Shown here: piece by piece, positions 5,833 to 6,978 of the stretch | Layout: the number at the start of each line of letters is the position of its first letter | Numbering within the stretch: position 1 is the stretch's first letter | From: Lysobacterales bacterium | Lineage (GTDB): Bacteria; Pseudomonadota; Gammaproteobacteria; Xanthomonadales; Xanthomonadaceae | NCBI GenBank assembly: GCA_015655035.1 | Contig: JAATFS010000512.1 | Location: 1 to 6,978, forward strand | Direction: 5' to 3' | DNA length: 6,978 bases | Made by a program: the position numbers and the translations under genes | The notes under the pieces: model-generated | Told to the model about the DNA's origin: nothing | Seen by the model: only the letters and a program-made list of their open reading frames with translations | Databases searched by the model: none

Positions 5833-6837
5833 TCAACCCTTCCACTTGCCCAGCGCGGCCAGGCCGTTTTCCTTGGCGCGCTCGTAGATCACCTGCTGCG
5901 CCTTGGCGACGTTGCCGGCCAGATCCTGCGACCACAGCTTCAGCGCAGCGGCCTGCATCGCACGGCCATAGGAGAAGCTCAGCGGCCACGGCAGGTTGCC
6001 GAGCTGGTTCATCGCGTTCAGATGCGCCGTGGACTGCTCGTCGGTCTGGCCGCCGGACAGGAACACGATGCCGGGCAGGATCGCCGGCACGGTGGACTTC
6101 AGGCACATCACGGTCGACTCGGCCACTTCCTCGACCCCGGCCTGCTCGTCGCAGTCCTTGCCGGAAATGACCATCGATGCCTTCAGGATCGTGCCTTCCA
6201 GCACCACGTTCTGCTCATACAGCGCGCCGAACAGCGAACGCAACGTGGCTTCGGTCACTTCATAGCAAGTCTCGATGTCGTGGCTGCCGTCCATGATCAC
6301 TTCCGGCTCCACCATCGGCACCAGCCCCTGCTCCTGGCACAGCGCCGCATAACGGGCCAGCGCATGCGCATTGGTCTCGATACACACGCCCGACGGGATG
6401 TCCTCGCCGATGTTGATGACCGCGCGCCACTTGGCGAAGCGTGCACCCAGCGTGTAGTACTCCTCCAGACGCGCACGCAGGCCGTCCAGGCCCTCGGTGA
6501 CCAGCTCCCCCGGCATACCGGCCAGCGGCTGTGCGCCCTTGTCCACCTTGATGCCCGGGATGATGCCGTGCTCGGCCATGTACTTCGGGAACGGCACGCC
6601 ACTCTTGGTCTTCTGGCGGATGGTTTCGTCGAACAGGATCGCGCCGGAGATGTAGTCGCCGAGCTTCGGGGTGGTCAACAGCAGCTCGCGGTAGGCGCGG
6701 CGATTCTCTTCCGTGTTCTCGATACCCACGCCAGCGAAACGCTTGGCGATAGTGGCCGTGGACTCGTCGATGGCAATGATGCCCTTGCCCGGGGCGACCA
6801 TGGCCTGGGCGGTTTCAGCAAGCTGTTCGATGCTCAT
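5833..6837 (-). CDS. Class I fructose-1,6-bisphosphate aldolase
   Basis: A 334-residue cytosolic glycolytic/gluconeogenic enzyme that reversibly splits fructose-1,6-bisphosphate into dihydroxyacetone phosphate and glyceraldehyde-3-phosphate through a lysine Schiff base, without metal. It belongs to the animal/plant-like class I family, not the E. coli FbaB (DhnA) type. The motifs are in order: IAIDEST with D24 (D33 in rabbit muscle aldolase), GIKVDKG near 95-101, FAKWRAV with K136 (K146), VEPEV with E177 and E179, LEGTILKAS with Schiff-base K219 (K229), LSGGQT and SFSYGRAMQ. It stops at GKWKG and so lacks the flexible C-terminal tail ending in tyrosine found in vertebrate aldolases. ATG 6837 gives the family N-terminus and has AGGA at 6846-6843, 5 bases upstream; the frame is open further upstream to 6939 without conserved sequence. 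It is transcribed alone, towards the shared terminator. Confidence 0.96.
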   Translation of the reverse strand: MSIEQLAETAQAMVAPGKGIIAIDESTATIAKRFAGVGIENTEENRRAYRELLLTTPKLGDYISGAILFDETIRQKTKSGVPFPKYMAEHGIIPGIKVDKGAQPLAGMPGELVTEGLDGLRARLEEYYTLGARFAKWRAVINIGEDIPSGVCIETNAHALARYAALCQEQGLVPMVEPEVIMDGSHDIETCYEVTEATLRSLFGALYEQNVVLEGTILKASMVISGKDCDEQAGVEEVAESTVMCLKSTVPAILPGIVFLSGGQTDEQSTAHLNAMNQLGNLPWPLSFSYGRAMQAAALKLWSQDLAGNVAKAQQVIYERAKENGLAALGKWKG

Positions 6838-6870
6838 GTGGTTCCTGTGGCAGCTGCGGGGGAGAATGAA

Positions 6871-6876
6871 AGTATA
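6871..6876 (-). promoter_or_regulatory. Likely -10 box of the aldolase promoter
   Basis: TATACT on the minus strand, 33 bases before the ATG, matches 5 of 6 positions of the -10 consensus. The expected -35 window (about 6893-6899) lacks a TTGACA-like hexamer and falls inside a perfect palindrome, suggesting a regulated promoter. The predicted transcript start is near 6864, giving a short leader. Confidence 0.45.
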
Positions 6877-6892
6877 GCCACGAACACCGAGA

Positions 6893-6909
6893 CATTCCGT
6901 TACGGAATG
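6893..6909. promoter_or_regulatory. 17-bp perfect palindrome upstream of the aldolase gene (putative operator)
   Basis: CATTCCGTTACGGAATG: perfect 8-bp arms around a central T. It overlaps the expected -35 region of the aldolase promoter. The length and symmetry suit a dimeric DNA-binding regulator; no T-run follows, so a terminator is unlikely. The regulator is unknown. The 69 bp beyond it to the window edge show no recognisable gene on either strand. Confidence 0.5.
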
Positions 6910-6978
6910 CCTGCAAACGATTACAGCCTTATCGGGCATGCCTGGAACGAGGCCGACGCGATCGACGCGCCGGCCGAA

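Noticed and set aside
6838..6939. N-terminal extension of the aldolase to an ATG at 6939
   Set aside because: The extra 34 residues would cover the palindrome and the -10 box and do not resemble family sequence. ATG 6837 has its own ribosome site.

Overview
The window looks like ordinary chromosome of a high-GC gammaproteobacterium of the Xanthomonadaceae, most probably Xanthomonas or a close relative. This is inferred from the GC-rich, densely coding sequence, the protein types and gene order, and a short GC-rich hairpin of a kind I recall as dispersed in that family. No mobile element, CRISPR array, tRNA or rRNA was recognised.

Layout, left to right. (1) Positions 1-1245, minus strand: a two-gene copper-type unit. 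A small DUF2946 protein rich in His, Met and Cys is followed by the N-terminal third of an OprC-type TonB-dependent copper receptor, which runs off the left edge. (2) Positions 1246-1373: a spacer with two perfect hairpins. (3) Positions 1374-4974: a cysteine biosynthesis locus. cysB (LysR-type regulator) lies on the minus strand. Diverging from it on the plus strand are cysG (trifunctional siroheme synthase) and cysK (O-acetylserine sulfhydrylase), 22 bp apart. The region between cysB and cysG carries symmetrical TATAAG elements and a LysR-box-like dyad. A strong hairpin follows cysK. (4) Positions 5205-5738: a stand-alone macro-domain hydrolase of the YmdB/MacroD type. (5) A bidirectional terminator at 5783-5811 separates it from (6) a class I fructose-1,6-bisphosphate aldolase on the minus strand (5833-6837). 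A perfect 17-bp palindrome sits over the expected -35 region of the aldolase promoter.

Working together: CysG makes siroheme, the cofactor of sulfite reductase; CysK uses the resulting sulfide to make cysteine; CysB is the expected activator of both and may regulate itself. The copper pair probably acts at the cell envelope in copper uptake or handling. The macro-domain enzyme and the aldolase look like independent housekeeping transcripts. I found no clearly new multi-gene system. The points most worth following are the palindrome in front of the aldolase, the DUF2946-copper receptor pairing, the unusual substrate loop in CysK, and the cysB/cysG control region.
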